From Streptomyces sp. TRM68416 (GTDB taxonomy: Bacteria > Actinomycetota > Actinomycetes > Streptomycetales > Streptomycetaceae): a stretch of DNA of 64,000 bases. The notes beneath the pieces are model-generated. The model ran no database searches and had not been told where the DNA came from. It saw nothing but the letters and a program-made list of their open reading frames with translations. This document shows, piece by piece, positions 61,523 to 64,000 of the stretch (position 1 is the stretch's first letter; every line of letters starts with the position of its first letter). The stretch spans positions 62,001 to 126,000 of the forward strand of contig NZ_JACVWU010000017.1 of the NCBI RefSeq assembly GCF_014596915.1, written 5' to 3'. Position numbers and translations under genes: made by a program.

Positions 61523-63292
61523 ATGAGCACGCCTGAGAAGTACGACACCGACGTCCTGGTCATCGGCAGCGGACCCGCCGGCGGCACCGCGGCCCTGCTG
61601 CTGGCGACCTACGGTGTGCGCACCCACCTGGTCACCAAGTACGGATGGCTGGCCGACACACCACGCGCCCACATCACCAACCAGCGTGCCATGGAGGTCT
61701 TCCGTGATCTCGGGATCGAGCAGGAGGCACTGGACAAGGGCACACCGAGCCGCCTGATGGGCGACACCGTCTTCGCCACCTCACTCCTGGGCGACGAGAT
61801 CGGCCGCATCCGCACCTGGGGCACCGGCGACGAAAGCCTCACCGAGTACGCCTCGCAGAGCCCCTGCGGGATGATCGACCTCCCGCAGACCTACCTGGAG
61901 CCCATCCTTCTGGCCAACGCCGCCAAGCGCGGAGCCGTGGTCCGGCTCAACACCGAGCTCGTCGACTTCGAGCAGGACGCGGACGGAGTGACCGCGCGCC
62001 TGCGCGACCGGCCGAGCGGCACTGAACACACCGTCCGCGCCCGTTACATGATCGGCGCCGACGGCGGTCGCAGCATCGTCGCGGACAAGCTCGGTCTGCC
62101 GATGGAAGGGCAGATGGGCAAGGCCGGCAGCATGAACATCGTCTTCCGGGCCGACCTCACGCAGTATGTCGAGCACCGGCCCAGCGTCCTGTACTGGATC
62201 ATGCGCCCGGGCGCCGATGTCGGCGGGATCGGGATGGGCCTGCTGCGGATGGTGCGGCCCTGGAACGAGTGGCTCATCGTCTGGGGCTACGACATCGACA
62301 ACCCCCCGCCGAAGGTCACCGACGAAGCGGCGGCAGCGATCGTCCGTGACCTCGTGGGCGACGACGAACTCGACGTACAGATCGACAGCGCCTCCCTGTG
62401 GACGGTCAACCACGCGTATGCGACCCGGCTGCACGCCGGACGCGTCTTCTGCGCGGGGGACGCCGTCCACCGGCACCCGCCGTCCAACGGCCTCGGCTCC
62501 AACACATCCGTCCAGGACTCCTACAACCTGGCATGGAAGCTGGCGGCCGTTCTCCAGGGACATGCCGGGCCCGAGCTGCTGGACACCTACTCCGACGAGC
62601 GTGCCCCGGTCGCGAAGCAGATCGTCGAACGCGCGAACCTCTCCCGGGACCAGTTCCTGCCCCTGTTCGAGGCGCTCGGCGTCGTCGGCGGAGACGAGGA
62701 GGGCATCACCAAGGCCCTGCACGCGGCACGGCAACCGGACGTCGAGGGGGCGCAGAAGCGGCGGGCCATCCGCGAGGCGATCGAGCTGAAGCACTACGAG
62801 TTCAACGCCCACGGCGTCGAGCACAACCAGCGCTATCAGTCGGCCGCCGTCATCCCCGACGGCACCACGGAGACGATGTCCCGCGACGGCGAACTCTTCG
62901 GACACCCGACCTCCCGCCCCGGCGCGAAGCTGCCGCACGCCTGGCTCGTCGATCCGAACGGCAGGCGGATCTCGACGCTCGACCTCGTCGGCAAAGGCAG
63001 GTTCTCCGTCCTGACCGGCCTGGCCGGCACCCCATGGGCCGACGCCGCCGACACCCTGGCCAAGGAACTGGCCCTGGACCTGCGCGGCGTCGTCATCGAC
63101 CGCGACGCGCACGACGCGTACGGCGAGTGGAGCCGCCGCGCGCAGATCGAGGAGGAGGGTGTGCTGCTGATCCGCCCCGACGGGTACGTGGCCTGGCGCC
63201 GGCCGAGCGGAGCCGCCGACACCACCGAGGCGACCCGGCTGCTGCGGGAAGCACTGACCACGGTGCTCTGCCGGCCTGCTCGGGCTCGCTGA
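61523..63292 (+). CDS. FAD-dependent aromatic monooxygenase (resorcinol/phenol hydroxylase type)
   Basis: A 589-residue class A flavoprotein hydroxylase. FAD-binding GSGPAGGTAALLLATYG (Rossmann, ~14-30), the DG motif YMIGADGGRSIVA, and GD motif VFCAGDAVHRHPPSNGLGSN are present; a thioredoxin-like C-terminal domain (~430-585) follows, as in phenol 2-hydroxylase and 2,4-dichlorophenol 6-monooxygenase. With hydroxyquinol dioxygenase next to it, the most likely job is ortho-hydroxylation of resorcinol to hydroxyquinol with NAD(P)H and O2. It lies 71 bp downstream of the fusion gene. Confidence 0.92.
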   Translation: MSTPEKYDTDVLVIGSGPAGGTAALLLATYGVRTHLVTKYGWLADTPRAHITNQRAMEVFRDLGIEQEALDKGTPSRLMGDTVFATSLLGDEIGRIRTWGTGDESLTEYASQSPCGMIDLPQTYLEPILLANAAKRGAVVRLNTELVDFEQDADGVTARLRDRPSGTEHTVRARYMIGADGGRSIVADKLGLPMEGQMGKAGSMNIVFRADLTQYVEHRPSVLYWIMRPGADVGGIGMGLLRMVRPWNEWLIVWGYDIDNPPPKVTDEAAAAIVRDLVGDDELDVQIDSASLWTVNHAYATRLHAGRVFCAGDAVHRHPPSNGLGSNTSVQDSYNLAWKLAAVLQGHAGPELLDTYSDERAPVAKQIVERANLSRDQFLPLFEALGVVGGDEEGITKALHAARQPDVEGAQKRRAIREAIELKHYEFNAHGVEHNQRYQSAAVIPDGTTETMSRDGELFGHPTSRPGAKLPHAWLVDPNGRRISTLDLVGKGRFSVLTGLAGTPWADAADTLAKELALDLRGVVIDRDAHDAYGEWSRRAQIEEEGVLLIRPDGYVAWRRPSGAADTTEATRLLREALTTVLCRPARAR

Positions 63293-63360
63293 CCCGTGAA
63301 CAGGCCGAGCAGGCACCGCAGGCCGGCACGTCCGCCACCTCGCCGCACATCTGGTGGGCG

Positions 63361-63396
63361 AGTTCCGATGATGCGCGCGGACACATCATCGGAACT
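63361..63396. terminator. Inverted repeat between convergent genes
   Basis: AGTTCCGATGATG (63361-63373) and CATCATCGGAACT (63384-63396), a perfect 13-bp stem with a ten-base loop. No T-run follows, but the convergent position suits a bidirectional terminator. The rest of 63293-63524 holds no gene that I can support. Confidence 0.6.
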
Positions 63397-63524
63397 GCTG
63401 CAGCCAGAGGCTGCTCACCGTGGACAGCCCGCTCGGCACTGCGGGACGGCGGCCTCTGCCATGGCCCCGTCCTCCTCGGCCTCCCGGGCCCAGCGGATCA
63501 CGGCCGGCAGATCGGGGCAGGCGG

Positions 63525-64000
63525 TCAGGCGGGGGTGACCTCGACCGGCAGCCTCTTGATGCCGTTGACGAAGTTGGAGCGTACGCGCGGGACTTCGCCG
63601 GTCAGACGGATGTCGGCGATCCTCGGGATGAGCTCCTCGAACATGATGCGGATCTCGGTGCGGGCGAGCAGGTTGCCCAGGCACAGGTGCGGGCTGCCCT
63701 TGCCGAAGGTCACGTGGTCGTTGTCGGTGCGGGTGACGTCGAAGTCGTACGGGTTGCCGAAGACCTCCTCGTCGCGGTTGCCGGAGGCGTACCACATGAC
63801 GACCTTGTCGCCCTCCTTGATGCGTTTGCCGCCGAGTTCGACGTCACGGGTCGCCGTGCGGCGGAAGTGGTAGACGGGGGAGGCCCAGCGCAGGAACTCC
63901 TCCACCGCCGCCGGGATCAGGGACGGGTCCTCCTGAAGCCGGGCCAGCTGCTCGGGGTGCTGGAGCAGGGCCAGCATGGAGTGGGTGATGGTGTGGCGGG
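63525..64000 (-). CDS. Cytochrome P450, 3' part
   Basis: The C-terminal ~158 residues of a bacterial P450; the rest lies beyond the window. Seen are the K-helix ExxR in AAVEEFLRWASPVYHFRRTA, the PERF-like segment ASGNRDEEVFGNPYDFDVTR, and the haem loop FGKGSPHLCLGNLLAR with the axial Cys. The middle HFRRTATRDVELGGKRIKEG DKV is as in soluble bacterial CYPs of steroid or fatty-acid type. A redox partner is not visible. It converges on the monooxygenase gene. Confidence 0.92.
   Translation of the reverse strand, partial: RHTITHSMLALLQHPEQLARLQEDPSLIPAAVEEFLRWASPVYHFRRTATRDVELGGKRIKEGDKVVMWYASGNRDEEVFGNPYDFDVTRTDNDHVTFGKGSPHLCLGNLLARTEIRIMFEELIPRIADIRLTGEVPRVRSNFVNGIKRLPVEVTPA

Noticed and set aside
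63296..63538. A forward frame of 80 codons between the monooxygenase and P450 genes
   Set aside because: No domain, no ribosome site, contains the inverted repeat, and overlaps the P450 end.

Overview
The window is high-GC actinobacterial DNA, most likely from a Streptomyces chromosome. Evidence: strong third-position GC bias, GTG and TTG starts, long shadow reading frames opposite real genes, a GerMN/Gmad2 lipoprotein, PAS-SpoIIE-HATPase phosphatases, and many 4-base ATGA/GTGA gene overlaps. Replicon and species cannot be fixed from sequence alone.

Layout. (1) 1-2334: the end of a type I-E CRISPR-Cas operon (3' part of cas5e, then cas6e, cas1e, cas2e); no repeat array follows within the next kilobases. 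(2) 2335-5161: an eroded accessory patch. It holds a barstar gene broken by one base, a small Cys-rich protein, an unknown protein, an ISL3 transposase stub, and a sigma-like gene that is frameshifted and cut off. (3) 5162-10963: an ABC exporter pair, a GerMN lipoprotein and a PAS/PP2C phosphatase. (4) 11259-57060: a stress or dormancy island. Many members resemble the Mycobacterium tuberculosis DosR regulon: Hsp20, an Rv1733c-like membrane protein, CBS/BON proteins, five universal stress protein genes (counting one- and two-domain forms: 35846, 38944, 51542, 52619 and paralogous halves), a phosphoribosyltransferase-hydrolase, HAD plus GH65 phosphorylase, an Acg-type nitroreductase, a CtpF-like P2 ATPase and a DevR-type response regulator at the far end. 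Inside it lie a wax-ester/DGAT acyltransferase, an acyl-CoA synthetase, a pyruvate dehydrogenase-like E1alpha-E1beta-E2 set with its own acyl carrier protein, and a whole V/A-type rotary ATPase operon (stalk-C-I-K-F-E-A-B-D). (5) 57274-63292: an Rrf2 regulator with a SnoaL-like gene sharing a 17-bp operator, then a resorcinol/hydroxyquinol catabolic set (AraC regulator, maleylacetate reductase-hydroxyquinol dioxygenase fusion, FAD monooxygenase). (6) 63525-64000: the 3' part of a cytochrome P450.

The most striking signal is a recurring 14-16 bp palindrome, roughly GGGCCGNNCGGCCC or GGGACCGNTCGGCCC. It occurs 40-120 bp upstream of most transcription units of the island and upstream of the DevR-like gene itself. 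I read it as the operator of that regulator, which would tie the V-ATPase, the PDH-ACP set, the acyltransferase, stress proteins and cation pumps into one regulon. No DevS/OsdK-type kinase is visible here. Other notable points are a 143-bp tandem duplication at the subunit E/A junction of the ATPase, a tandem array of box-like units before hsp20, a site-2 protease pseudogene with the HExxH motif deleted, and a P-type ATPase carrying a C-terminal hemerythrin domain.
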